NCBI GenBank assembly: GCA_022729575.1
Contig: DZAL01000032.1
Location: forward strand, 1-41,847
Length of the DNA: 41,847 bases
Direction: 5' to 3'
DNA from: Thiomargarita sp.
GTDB lineage: Bacteria; Pseudomonadota; Gammaproteobacteria; Beggiatoales; Beggiatoaceae
Shown here: one piece after another, positions 32,939 through 40,872 of the stretch
Numbering within the stretch: position 1 is the first letter of the stretch
How the letters are laid out: every line of letters begins with the position of its first letter
Translations under genes and position numbers: made by a program
The notes under the pieces: generated by a model
Databases searched by the model: none
What the model was told of the DNA's origin: nothing
What the model saw: the letters and a program-made list of their open reading frames with translations, nothing else

Positions 32939-35900
32939 ATGAAACGTCTTATTGAAGTCGATTTACCCATTAAAGCCATTTCTGCCCATGCCCGGCGGGA
33001 AAAATCAATTCGTCACGGGCATATTTCTACCCTGCATATTTGGTGGGCACGGCGACCTTTGGCGGCGTGTCGGGCCGTGTTATGTGCGGCGTTATGGTTG
33101 GACCCGGCGGATAAGGAATGTCCGCAGTCATTTCGGGTGGCGGTGGCGGAGATTTTAGTGGAGTTTGCCAGGGCCGCGAGAAATGATAAAAACTTAAAAG
33201 CGTTATGTGTCGTCGGGAAGGATTGTTGGAATCGTGCTGACCGTGCCAGTTTAAATCCTAACAATGAGGCTGTTTATTGGGATATGCGCCAAATGTTGTT
33301 GGCATTTATTGCGGATTTTGCCAATTGGGACGCTTCTACTTATCCGACTTTTTTAGACGCAGCGCGGGCTTTGACTAAGGCGGCGCATTTGGCGGAGGGA
33401 GGAGAAGTGAATACTCTACCTCTGGTCGTTGACCCATTTGCGGGCGGGGGTTCCATTCCCTTGGAAGCGTTACGTGTTGGGGCTGATGCCTATGCCAGTG
33501 ATTTGAATCCCGTGGCGGTATTGCTAAATAAAGTGGTATTGGAGTATATTCCCAAATACGGGCAACGGTTGGCGGACGAAGTGCGCAAATGGGGGGAGGT
33601 GATTAAACAGCAAGCCCAACAGAAATTGGCCGAGTTTTATCCAATCGACGAGGATGGGGCAACGCCGATTGCTTATTTATGGGCGCGGACGGTGATGTGC
33701 GAAGGTTGCGGCGCCGAAGTGCCCTTAATGCGTTCCCTCTGGTTAGCCAAGAAAGCCAAAAAATCAGTCGCCCTAAAATTGTCCCCCAGACTGGAGTCCA
33801 AACCTTCAGATTTGGACCGACTGGAGTCCAAATCTTCAGCTTTGGACCGGCTGGAATCCAAACCTTCAGATTTGGACATCTCCATTATAGAAAATGCTAC
33901 GGCCAAAGACGTTGGCGATGGCACCGTCAAACGCGGCTCTGCTACTTGCCCCTGCTGTGGCTACACTACGCCCGTGACTTCAGTGCGCAAGCAATTGAAA
34001 GCACGAAAAGGAGGTGGGGCCGATGCAAGACTTATAGTTATTCGACGTGACGACCCTCAAACTAAAGAAAGAGGGTACCGCTTGCCAACAGCGCGAGATT
34101 TCGCAGCGATTGAGAAGGCCAAATCTGAAGATTTGGACTCCAGCGGACCTAATGAGCCTACTCCTCAAGGGGGAGGAAGTGGGGCAGGACGTGCATTTTC
34201 GCAACGTCATTATGGCATGGATACTTTTGCTGACCTCTTCACTCCACGTCAACTCTTAGCCTTAACCACGCTGGCCAGATTAGTACGAGACAACCCGCTG
34301 GAGTCCAAATCTTCAGATTTGGACAAGGGGTTGGCGGAGGCGGTGCAGACGTGTTTGGGATTAGCTTTAAACAGATTAGCTGACTTTAATTCATCTTTGT
34401 GTGTTTTAAATGCTACAGGTGGACGGGGAGTTGTACACACTTTTGGCAGACAAGCACTTCCTATGGTATGGGATTTTATGGAAACGAACCCGTTTAATGA
34501 AGTAGGTGCTAATTGGAGTGCTGGTGTAGAGGCATTTTATGAAACAATCAGAACAGAAGCAGGTAACACAAATATTGGTCAAGTTGAGAGTGCTTCAGCA
34601 ACAAAGCATCCTCTGCCCGACAACTTCGTTCAATGCTTTTTCACTGACCCGCCCTATTACGACAGCGTACCTTATGCAGACCTTTCAGACTTCTTTTATG
34701 TCTGGCTAAAACGTACTATCGGTACAAATCTGAAGATTTGTACTCCATTGACTCCAAAGGATGAGGAGATTATTGTAGATGAAGTGAAGGGGAAGGATAA
34801 AGCCTATTTTGAAAAGAATATGCAGCAAGCTATGGCCGAAGGTCAACGCATCCTCGCCGACAATGGTATAGGCGTAGTCGTCTTTGCCCATAAATCTACT
34901 GCCGGTTGGGAAACGATGCTACAAGCCCTGATAAACGCCGGTTGGACCATCACTGGTTCATGGCCTATTGATACAGAACGTCCTGGCAGACTACGCGCCC
35001 AAAACTCCGCTGCCCTTGCCTCCTCCATCCACCTCGTCTGCCGCAAACGTCCCACTCATCCTGACAACACCGGCAACTATCGCAACGTCTTAGCCGAACT
35101 GGCGCCACGCATTCAAGAATGGATGCCCCGTCTCACCCAAGAAGGCATCGTCGGCGCGGATGCTATCTTTGCTTGCCTTGGCCCCGCGATGGAAATTTAC
35201 TCCCGCTATGACCGCGTCGAAAAGGCCGATGGCACGGTCATTACTTTGCAAGACTACCTCGAACAAGTCTGGGCTACCGTCTCCAAAGAAGCCCTACGCA
35301 TGATTTTTAAAGAAGCCGATGCGACTGGTTTTGAAGAAGATGCCCGGTTAACGGCTATTTGGCTGTGGACGCTGTCAACGGCCACTGAGACGAGCGTTTC
35401 AGAGGAGGAGGAAGATGCCGAAGACGACGAGGAAACGCCTAAGAAGCCCCAAACTCGTGGCTATCTACTAGAATTTGACGCGGCCCGCAAAATCGCCCAA
35501 GGCTTGGGAGTCCATTTAGAAAATTTAAGTTCTTTGATAGAAATCAAACGCGGTGAAGCCCGCCTCTTGCCCGTGACTGAACGGGCTACTTATTTACTTG
35601 GCAGCAACCTGCCCGCGGCCCTCACCAAAAAAGTGGCCAAAAAACCGTCTAAACCTAAACAATTTACGCTGACCACGGTCGTTGCCGGGACCGAAGAAAT
35701 TGAGGACAATCATCCTGACCACACCCCGCCCGACGCTGGCCAGACTACCTTAGACCGAGTGCATCAAAGTTTGCTACTCTTTGGCCTGGGGCGCAGTGAA
35801 GCCTTAAAACGTTTTCTGGTGGACACGGTAGGAAAAGAGCCACAATTTTGGCGATTGACGAATGCGTTATCGGCATTGTATCCGAAACAATCGGAGGAGA

Positions 35901-35950
35901 AACGGTGGATTGATGGGGTGTTGGCGCGGAAGAAAAGTCTCCAAATCTGA
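32939..35950 (+). CDS. DUF1156 domain adenine-specific DNA methylase (COG1743-like)
   Basis: This 1003-residue DNA methyltransferase opens with LIEVDLPIKAISAHARREKSIRHGHISTLHIWWARRPLAA, diagnostic of DUF1156. The S-adenosylmethionine motif is VVDPFAGGGSIPLEALRVGA (about 162-181). A zinc-ribbon-like region has Cys254/Cys257 and Cys337/Cys339/Cys340. The catalytic motif DPPYYDSVPY is at about 570-579. Six REP palindromes lie in frame: three in tandem at residues 285-313 (inside the zinc-ribbon region), then near 394, 454 and 595. The last of these follows the catalytic motif by only about 15 residues. The stop TGA is inside a REP. With the helicase and the DUF499 ATPase it makes a methylation-linked defence module. 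Confidence 0.88.
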   Translation: MKRLIEVDLPIKAISAHARREKSIRHGHISTLHIWWARRPLAACRAVLCAALWLDPADKECPQSFRVAVAEILVEFARAARNDKNLKALCVVGKDCWNRADRASLNPNNEAVYWDMRQMLLAFIADFANWDASTYPTFLDAARALTKAAHLAEGGEVNTLPLVVDPFAGGGSIPLEALRVGADAYASDLNPVAVLLNKVVLEYIPKYGQRLADEVRKWGEVIKQQAQQKLAEFYPIDEDGATPIAYLWARTVMCEGCGAEVPLMRSLWLAKKAKKSVALKLSPRLESKPSDLDRLESKSSALDRLESKPSDLDISIIENATAKDVGDGTVKRGSATCPCCGYTTPVTSVRKQLKARKGGGADARLIVIRRDDPQTKERGYRLPTARDFAAIEKAKSEDLDSSGPNEPTPQGGGSGAGRAFSQRHYGMDTFADLFTPRQLLALTTLARLVRDNPLESKSSDLDKGLAEAVQTCLGLALNRLADFNSSLCVLNATGGRGVVHTFGRQALPMVWDFMETNPFNEVGANWSAGVEAFYETIRTEAGNTNIGQVESASATKHPLPDNFVQCFFTDPPYYDSVPYADLSDFFYVWLKRTIGTNLKICTPLTPKDEEIIVDEVKGKDKAYFEKNMQQAMAEGQRILADNGIGVVVFAHKSTAGWETMLQALINAGWTITGSWPIDTERPGRLRAQNSAALASSIHLVCRKRPTHPDNTGNYRNVLAELAPRIQEWMPRLTQEGIVGADAIFACLGPAMEIYSRYDRVEKADGTVITLQDYLEQVWATVSKEALRMIFKEADATGFEEDARLTAIWLWTLSTATETSVSEEEEDAEDDEETPKKPQTRGYLLEFDAARKIAQGLGVHLENLSSLIEIKRGEARLLPVTERATYLLGSNLPAALTKKVAKKPSKPKQFTLTTVVAGTEEIEDNHPDHTPPDAGQTTLDRVHQSLLLFGLGRSEALKRFLVDTVGKEPQFWRLTNALSALYPKQSEEKRWIDGVLARKKSLQI
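33793..33877 (+). repeat. Three tandem in-frame REPs inside the methylase gene
   Basis: Forward copies at 33793-33817, 33823-33847 and 33853-33877 repeat with an exact 30-bp period, giving three ten-residue units of the form LESK(P/S)S(D/A)LDR. Some carry uncompensated changes in one arm (ACCTTCAGAT, TCTTCAGCTT). The copies therefore look older or less constrained than the pairs in the helicase. Confidence 0.93.
34117..34141 (-). repeat. In-frame REP inside the methylase gene
   Basis: A reverse copy starting GGCCAAATCTGAAG is read AKSEDLDSS. The frame avoids the TGA that lies in another frame of the same orientation. Confidence 0.92.
34300..34324 (+). repeat. In-frame REP inside the methylase gene
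   Basis: A single forward consensus copy, read LESKSSDLD, lies near residue 454 between LARLVRDNP and KGLAEAVQTC. Confidence 0.93.
34722..34746 (-). repeat. In-frame REP just after the methylase catalytic motif
   Basis: A reverse copy of the GTAC variant, read TNLKICTP, begins about 15 residues after DPPYYDSVPY. It has the same compensated ends as the copy at 30690-30714. Confidence 0.92.
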
Positions 35951-36070
35951 AGATTTGGACAGCGCTGGAGTCCAAATCTTCAGATTTGGGAAGCCAGCCC
36001 GTCCAAAGCTGAAGATTTGGACTCCAACGCGGTTCAACGTGTACTGGAGTCCAAATCTTTAGATTTGGAC
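35938..36070. repeat. Cluster of four REPs after the methylase gene
   Basis: A truncated reverse copy (about 35938-35962), in which the methylase TGA stop lies (35948-35950), is followed by a forward copy (35967-35991). A reverse copy with one unpaired base (36001-36025) and a forward copy with a TT centre (36046-36070) come next. The last is the left end of a 127-bp direct repeat. Confidence 0.9.
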
Positions 36071-36161
36071 AAAGGAAATAGTTATGTCATATAAAAGACA
36101 TCTCCATACACCTATTCATTTTTTCTGTGATGATTCGCCTTATTTCATCACTTCTGCCATT
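36035..36161 (+). repeat. 127-bp direct repeat, copy 1 (REP plus RAYT 5' end)
   Basis: This is identical base for base with 36229-36355, at an offset of 194. It contains the forward REP, the ribosome site AAAGGAAATAG and the first 26 codons of the RAYT gene. Perfect identity points to a very recent duplication. Confidence 0.93.
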
Positions 36162-36275
36162 GAAGACAAGTCTCCAAATCTGAAGATTTGGACTCCAACG
36201 TGGTTCCCAAATCTGAAGATTTGGACTCCAACGTGTACTGGAGTCCAAATCTTTAGATTTGGACAAAGGAAATAG
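36084..36275 (+). pseudogene. Truncated 5' copy of the RAYT transposase gene
   Basis: The first 26 codons are identical to the intact RAYT gene at 36278 (to ...FFCDDSPYFITSAI). After 36161 the frame runs into REP palindromes, read PNLKIWTP twice and GVQIFRFG once, before stopping. It lacks the HYH and tyrosine motifs, so it cannot be active. It looks like a by-product of recombination or transposition between REP copies. Confidence 0.85.
36172..36264. repeat. Three REPs between truncated and intact RAYT genes
   Basis: Reverse copies at 36172-36196 and 36205-36229 are followed by a forward copy with TT centre at 36240-36264. The forward copy ends 13 bases before the intact RAYT start. Confidence 0.92.
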
Positions 36276-36355
36276 TTATGTCATATAAAAGACATCTCCA
36301 TACACCTATTCATTTTTTCTGTGATGATTCGCCTTATTTCATCACTTCTGCCATT
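36229..36355 (+). repeat. 127-bp direct repeat, copy 2 (REP plus RAYT 5' end)
   Basis: Identical to 36035-36161. This copy continues into the intact RAYT gene. Confidence 0.93.
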
Positions 36356-36817
36356 TATGAGAAGCGTCCATTATTGGCTGACGAGTACATAAAAACCGAG
36401 TTGTTGCGAACTATCCAACAGGTTTTCAATGATAAAGGTTGGCGACTCAACGATTGGGTGATTTTAAATAACCATTATCACCTCTTGGGCTATAGTCGCA
36501 AAGGTGAGAATTTATCGAAAATCATGCAGAATATTCACCGGCAATCTGGTTTTTTAATCAGTCAACGGACTCATTGTGAAAAACCCGTATGGTGGAATTA
36601 TTGGGATTATTGCCCGCGAGATGAGAAGCAATATTTGGTACGCCAAAACTATTTGTTCAACAATCCGATTAAACATGGGTACGTGACTAATTTGATGGAT
36701 TATCCGTTTTCTAGTTTTCTGGGGTATTTTGAAAACCTGGGAAGGGAGTATTTAGTTAAGCAATTTCGGGAGAATCCGGGATATAAGGACCTTAAAATAG
36801 AGGAAGATGATTTTTAA
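36278..36817 (+). CDS. REP-associated tyrosine transposase (RAYT, Y1/HUH family)
   Basis: This 179-residue single-strand DNA transposase belongs to the TnpA-REP group. The HUH motif is NNHYHLL (His66, His68), and the catalytic tyrosine is Tyr125 in RQNYLFNNPIKHGYV, matching the RAYT pattern Y-x-x-N-P-x-K. The length is normal and the frame intact. REP palindromes of the GGAG-headed family flank it on both sides (36240-36264 and 36823-36872). That is the classic configuration in which a RAYT recognises the tetranucleotide head and hairpin of its own REPs. It sits inside the helicase-methylase-DUF499 module. Activity is likely but not proven. Confidence 0.92.
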   Translation: MSYKRHLHTPIHFFCDDSPYFITSAIYEKRPLLADEYIKTELLRTIQQVFNDKGWRLNDWVILNNHYHLLGYSRKGENLSKIMQNIHRQSGFLISQRTHCEKPVWWNYWDYCPRDEKQYLVRQNYLFNNPIKHGYVTNLMDYPFSSFLGYFENLGREYLVKQFRENPGYKDLKIEEDDF

Positions 36818-36822
36818 CATCA

Positions 36823-36872
36823 GTCCAGATCTGAAGATTTTGACACTGGAGTCCAAATCTTCAGATTTGGAC
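36823..36872. repeat. REP pair after the RAYT gene
   Basis: A degraded reverse copy (36823-36847, GTCCAGATCTGAAGATTTTGAC) abuts a consensus forward copy (36848-36872). The ribosome site of the next gene (GAGGA, 36876-36880) starts 4 bases after the hairpin. Confidence 0.88.
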
Positions 36873-36887
36873 AATGAGGACACTAAA

Positions 36888-37346
36888 ATGACAGACCTTG
36901 AATCAAAATCACACGGTGAGCAGGTTAAACAAACTTATCTCGCCCGAGTCAACCACCTGTTTAGCAATATTCCAGAGTGGCTAAAGGACTATCCAGACTT
37001 ACAGATTGAACGCGGGGAGGTGGTTATCGGTGAAGAATTGACCGATTACTACACAGCCCCGGTGCTGGTGATTAAGACACCCACGCAACAATTGGCGAAG
37101 ATTGAACCGCAGGGGGCGTGTATTATGGAAGCGGAAGGGCGAATTGATGTGTATGGCTTGTTTGGGGTGGAATATATCATCTATTTGGTAAACGGCGGCC
37201 CCTACTTGAGAGGTCAACAGATGTTCAAAGACGTGAGAGATGATGGTTGGTATTGGGTGGAGAATAATTTGAAAAATCAGGCCCATACTATGAACAAGGG
37301 AACATTTACCAACTTGTTCAGAGAGGCGACTGACTATGATGGCTAA
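36888..37346 (+). CDS. Uncharacterised 152-residue protein in the defence module
   Basis: I do not recognise a family. The protein has a mixed alpha/beta character, with EELTDYYTAPVLVIKTP, GRIDVYGLFGVEYIIYLVNGGPYL and a C-terminal NKGTFTNLFREATDYDG. It has no signal peptide and no membrane segment. The ATG at 36888 has GAGGA seven bases upstream. The longer frame begins in the REP pair and was rejected. Its end overlaps the start of the HEPN-like gene by 11 bases (8 if the second ATG is used), so the two are translationally coupled. The coupling suggests the products act together, possibly as an antitoxin or regulator with a HEPN protein. That is inference only. Confidence 0.7.
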   Translation: MTDLESKSHGEQVKQTYLARVNHLFSNIPEWLKDYPDLQIERGEVVIGEELTDYYTAPVLVIKTPTQQLAKIEPQGACIMEAEGRIDVYGLFGVEYIIYLVNGGPYLRGQQMFKDVRDDGWYWVENNLKNQAHTMNKGTFTNLFREATDYDG

Positions 37347-37860
37347 TCCACTCCCCCCCGTTATAGAGTCTTACCAAGTTACTATGGACTGTTTCAAAAT
37401 CGCACACCGCACGATTAAGGAACAACAGGTCCGTTTATTCCCTCTTGCACAATGGCCAACTCAACCAGACGCGCAACAACAGATTGCTACAGCGATAACC
37501 AATGTCCAAGAGTTATTCGTCTTCTCTCTCTGGGCGACGTTTGAACGCTTTGTCATCACCTATTTGCAAAATAAAGGGGCAACTTTACAAACGATTATCC
37601 CCCTAGATTTAGCTTCTCCTTTGTATGAACAGTTCCGCAAAGAGGTAGAATATTGGAATCAAAAAGAGGTTTTGGATTTACTCAAACACTTGTCCGCCAT
37701 TGACAAACATACGATTGGACAAGCTAAACAAATTCTTGACTATCGCAATTGGATAGCCCATGGCAAAGAGATTCACCGTAAATCTGCGGTGAAAACCATG
37801 ACACCAGTTTATACTTATCAAGTTCTCAATGATATTGTGACGGTGTTAATGTTGAATTAG
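37336..37860 (+). CDS. HEPN-like domain protein (possible ribonuclease)
   Basis: This 174-residue, mostly helical protein contains DYRNWIAHGK. Arg137 and His142 make the R-x4-H motif that marks the active site of HEPN ribonucleases, with Asn after the Arg as is common in the superfamily. An earlier FSLWATFERFVITYL helix fits the HEPN four-helix core. HEPN proteins occur as toxins and as abortive-infection effectors. The overlap with the upstream gene suggests a two-gene unit embedded in the defence module. ATG at 37336 or 37339 could be used. The domain call rests on one motif plus helix pattern. Confidence 0.65.
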   Translation: MMANPLPPVIESYQVTMDCFKIAHRTIKEQQVRLFPLAQWPTQPDAQQQIATAITNVQELFVFSLWATFERFVITYLQNKGATLQTIIPLDLASPLYEQFRKEVEYWNQKEVLDLLKHLSAIDKHTIGQAKQILDYRNWIAHGKEIHRKSAVKTMTPVYTYQVLNDIVTVLMLN

Positions 37861-37908
37861 GTGGTGATGACAGGTGGGTGAAAACTTAGTTAGGATGGGA
37901 ACCTGGCT

Positions 37909-38055
37909 GGAGTCCAAATCTTCAGATTTGGGAACGCGGCGGTCCAAATTTGAAGATTTGGACTCCAGCTATATTCCGTACTTCAACTTAAATAAATGGA
38001 GTCCAAATCTTCAGATTTGGGAACGCGGCGGTCCAAATCCGAAGATTTGGACTCC
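37909..38055. repeat. Tandemly duplicated REPIN before the DUF499 gene
   Basis: Two inverted REP pairs (37909-37966 and 37998-38055) with the same 8-base centre ACGCGGCG form an 89-bp tandem repeat. The repeat unit also includes the flank AGCTATATTC-x-GTACT-x-CAACTTAAATA. The second reverse copy carries AATCCG in one arm and the first AATTTG, each an unpaired change. The array ends 43 bases before the DUF499 ATG. Confidence 0.92.
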
Positions 38056-38097
38056 AGCTATATTCTGTACTGCAACTTAAATAAGAGGAGATATTTT

Positions 38098-40872
38098 ATG
38101 ACTAAACCTTGGTATAATGTGGTCCAGCCCCGTGAGGATTTACGCAAAGGTAAGCCTCTCGATGCGGCTGAATTTGCGGTTAATTTAGGGCAAGTGTTGA
38201 CTCATCAAGCGAGTGCAGTTTATCAACAACCTGAACAATTTTTTGCCCGGACTTATTTGACGAAAAATTTGACCGATTTAGCCGCTGAAGTGACTCGGCG
38301 ATTGGCTGGTGAAGTGACGGAAACGTCGGCGGTATTCAACTTGATAACCCAATTTGGGGGAGGTAAAACTCATGCCTTGACTTTGTTGTATCATCTGGCC
38401 AAACATGGTAAAGTGGCAAAGCAGTGGGAAGGGGTAAAAAAAGTGTTATTGCAGGCCGAGATCAGTGAGATACCGAAGGCCGCAGTGGCAGTGTTTGTCG
38501 GCACCGATTTTGATGCTTTGACGGGTCGTGGTGGCACCGATGGGACGCTGTTGCGGAAAACGCCATGGGGAGAAATTGCGTTTCAATTGGGTGGCCAGGA
38601 AGCGTTTCAATCGGTGGCTGAACATGATAAACGGGGGATGGCCCCGGCCGGGGATGTGGTTAAACAAATTTTGCCCGTTAATCAACCTTGTTTAATTCTG
38701 ATGGATGAGTTGATGAATTATGCCAGTCGTAACGGCAGTCAGGCATTTACCCAACTGTACAATTTTTTACAAGTCCTTTCGGAGGAGATTCGAGGGCGCC
38801 CGCAAGCGGTGTTGGTGGTGTCGTTACCGGCGTCGAAATTAGAAATGAGTGCCGAAGACCAGGCCAATTATGGTCGCTTGGAAAAATTATTAAATCGATT
38901 AGGGAAGGCGATGGTCATGGCGACGGAAAATGAAACCACTGAGATTATTCGGCGACGGTTGTTTGAATGGGAAAACGTTGAGGGCAGTCGAGAGGGGAAG
39001 ATGAGTTTCCTCAAAGAAGCGAAGTTGACGGGTAAGGAATATGCGCAATGGGTGACCGATAATCATACCCAATTGGCGAATTTCCCAATTAACCGAGCGG
39101 CGGAGGAATTTTTGGCTACTTATCCGTTTCATCCCAGTGTGTTGTCGGTTTTTGAACGGAAGTGGCAAACCTTGCCGAAGTTTCAACAAACTCGTGGAGT
39201 CTTGCGGTTATTAGCCTTGTGGGTCGCCCACGCTTATCAGCAGGGTACGAGCGGAGAACATAAGGATAAACTTATTAGTTTGGGCACGGCTCCGTTAGAA
39301 GATTCCATTTTTCGGTCTGCTGTGTTTGACCAATTGGGTGACCAATTATTGGAACCGGTGGTTAATTCCGATATTAATGGCAAGGCCGAAGCGTTTGCAG
39401 CGCGGTTGGATAGAGAAGCCGAGGAGACTTTACGAAAAACTGCCTTGCATCGTAAAATCGCCACTGTTATCTTTTTTGAATCCAGTGGCGGCATGTTGCG
39501 AAAGGAAGCGACTTTGCCAGAAATTCGGTTAGCGGTGGGTGAACCAGGGTTAGAAATTGGCAATATCGAATCCGCTTTGGAGGCGTTGACCAGTGCTTGT
39601 TATTATCTAAGCGTGGAACGCAATCGTTATCGGTTTAGCAGTCAACCTAACTTAAATAAACTCCATGCGGACCGCTGTGCCACAGTCAAACCGGCCGATA
39701 TTCAAGCCCGGTTGCGGACCGAAGTGCAGAAAATGTTTACCAGTGGATCGAGTCTGGAATGTAAATTTTTTCCGCGCCAGAGTGACGATATTCCCAATCG
39801 TCCAGTGATAACTTTAGTTATTTTGTCGCCTGAACAAGTGTGGCAGGATAATGCCACCAAAAGGGACATCGATAAGATGACTAAGGAGTGTGGTAGCACT
39901 TCACGAGTTTTTAAAAACGCGCTATTTTGGGTAATGCCCGATAGTAGTATCAATTTACCAGACGAAGCCCGCAAGTTGTTGGCGTGGGAAATGATTGAGG
40001 AAGAGAAAAAGGAGTTAAAATTAGAAGAGAAGAGTAAGCATGAGTTGGCGAATAATTTGAAAAAACATCAAAGTTTGTTGAGAGATAACATTTGGCGAGC
40101 ATATAAAAATGTGGTCTTCTTAGGTGAAAACAACCAATTGCAACTCTATGATTTGGGTCCAGCGCAGCCCAGTGCTAACCCGAACCTGGTGAAGCGCATT
40201 TTGGAAGAGTTAGCGTCACAGGATTTAGTGACAAAATCGTTGCAACCGCGGTTTTTTACGCGCAATTGGTCGCCGGCGTATGAAGCGTGGGACACCAAGG
40301 CGGTCAAAGAAATGTTTTTTGCTTCGCCCAAGTATCCGCGGTTATTGAATGCTGACCAGGTGCTAAAGGAGGTCATTGCTAAGGGCGTAAAAGAGAAGGT
40401 GTTGGCTTATGTCGGTAAAACCACGGAAGACGGGTACCAGCCTTTTTATTTTGGTGAGTCGCTGACGGCAGAGGATATAGAAATCTCTGAGGAGATGTGG
40501 ATTCTCCAAGGGGAGAAGGCGGAGGTTTATCTAAAAACGCGGGGTCGACAACCTGCGGGACCCGTTGAGAAAGGGACGCCCACTCCTTATTCTGATAAAA
40601 CCGTTCACCCAACGGAAGAAGCAGCAAACGAGTTACCGGTTGCTCCAAGCCCGTTGCCCGTCATCCAGAGTAAAAATTCTTTGGTTTGGCAAGGTGAATT
40701 GCATCCCAATAAATGGATGACGTTTTATAAAAAAGTGGTGGCTAAACAGGTGGCGGATGTCGATAGGGAGGTGAAATTGACGGTGACTTTGGAGATTAAT
40801 TCAAAGGCGGGATTTTCTAAGCAGGCTGAGGAGGAGATTCAGTTGGCGTTAAGAGACGTTGTCCAAAGTTGA
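38098..40872 (+). CDS. DUF499 family AAA+ ATPase (COG1483-like)
   Basis: This 924-residue predicted ATPase is normally encoded with DUF1156 methylases. It opens MTKPWYNVVQPREDLRKGKP. The P-loop is QFGGGKTHALTLLYHLAKHG (Lys90), followed by the family block GRGGTDGTLLRKTPWGEIAFQLGG and Walker B CLILMDELMNYA (Asp203, Glu204). ATYPFHPSVLSVFERKW... and QQTRGVLRLLALWV are further conserved DUF499 segments. The C-terminal tail ends in a beta-rich domain (VKLTVTLEINSKAGFSKQ). A strong AAGAGGAG ribosome site supports the ATG, and the longer upstream frame is repeat-coded. The gene has no internal REP, but its TGA stop is inside one. Confidence 0.9.
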   Translation: MTKPWYNVVQPREDLRKGKPLDAAEFAVNLGQVLTHQASAVYQQPEQFFARTYLTKNLTDLAAEVTRRLAGEVTETSAVFNLITQFGGGKTHALTLLYHLAKHGKVAKQWEGVKKVLLQAEISEIPKAAVAVFVGTDFDALTGRGGTDGTLLRKTPWGEIAFQLGGQEAFQSVAEHDKRGMAPAGDVVKQILPVNQPCLILMDELMNYASRNGSQAFTQLYNFLQVLSEEIRGRPQAVLVVSLPASKLEMSAEDQANYGRLEKLLNRLGKAMVMATENETTEIIRRRLFEWENVEGSREGKMSFLKEAKLTGKEYAQWVTDNHTQLANFPINRAAEEFLATYPFHPSVLSVFERKWQTLPKFQQTRGVLRLLALWVAHAYQQGTSGEHKDKLISLGTAPLEDSIFRSAVFDQLGDQLLEPVVNSDINGKAEAFAARLDREAEETLRKTALHRKIATVIFFESSGGMLRKEATLPEIRLAVGEPGLEIGNIESALEALTSACYYLSVERNRYRFSSQPNLNKLHADRCATVKPADIQARLRTEVQKMFTSGSSLECKFFPRQSDDIPNRPVITLVILSPEQVWQDNATKRDIDKMTKECGSTSRVFKNALFWVMPDSSINLPDEARKLLAWEMIEEEKKELKLEEKSKHELANNLKKHQSLLRDNIWRAYKNVVFLGENNQLQLYDLGPAQPSANPNLVKRILEELASQDLVTKSLQPRFFTRNWSPAYEAWDTKAVKEMFFASPKYPRLLNADQVLKEVIAKGVKEKVLAYVGKTTEDGYQPFYFGESLTAEDIEISEEMWILQGEKAEVYLKTRGRQPAGPVEKGTPTPYSDKTVHPTEEAANELPVAPSPLPVIQSKNSLVWQGELHPNKWMTFYKKVVAKQVADVDREVKLTVTLEINSKAGFSKQAEEEIQLALRDVVQS

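Noticed and set aside
33793-33877. Three evenly spaced identical-looking repeats resembling a small CRISPR array
   Set aside because: The spacing between units is only 5 bp, the copies are in frame inside the methylase gene, and the same palindrome occurs singly and inverted elsewhere. No cas genes are present.
35862-36062. Overlapping open frames rich in NLKIWTP and QIFRFG peptides
   Set aside because: These are alternative-frame translations of the palindromes, which are open in five of six frames. They are not independent genes.
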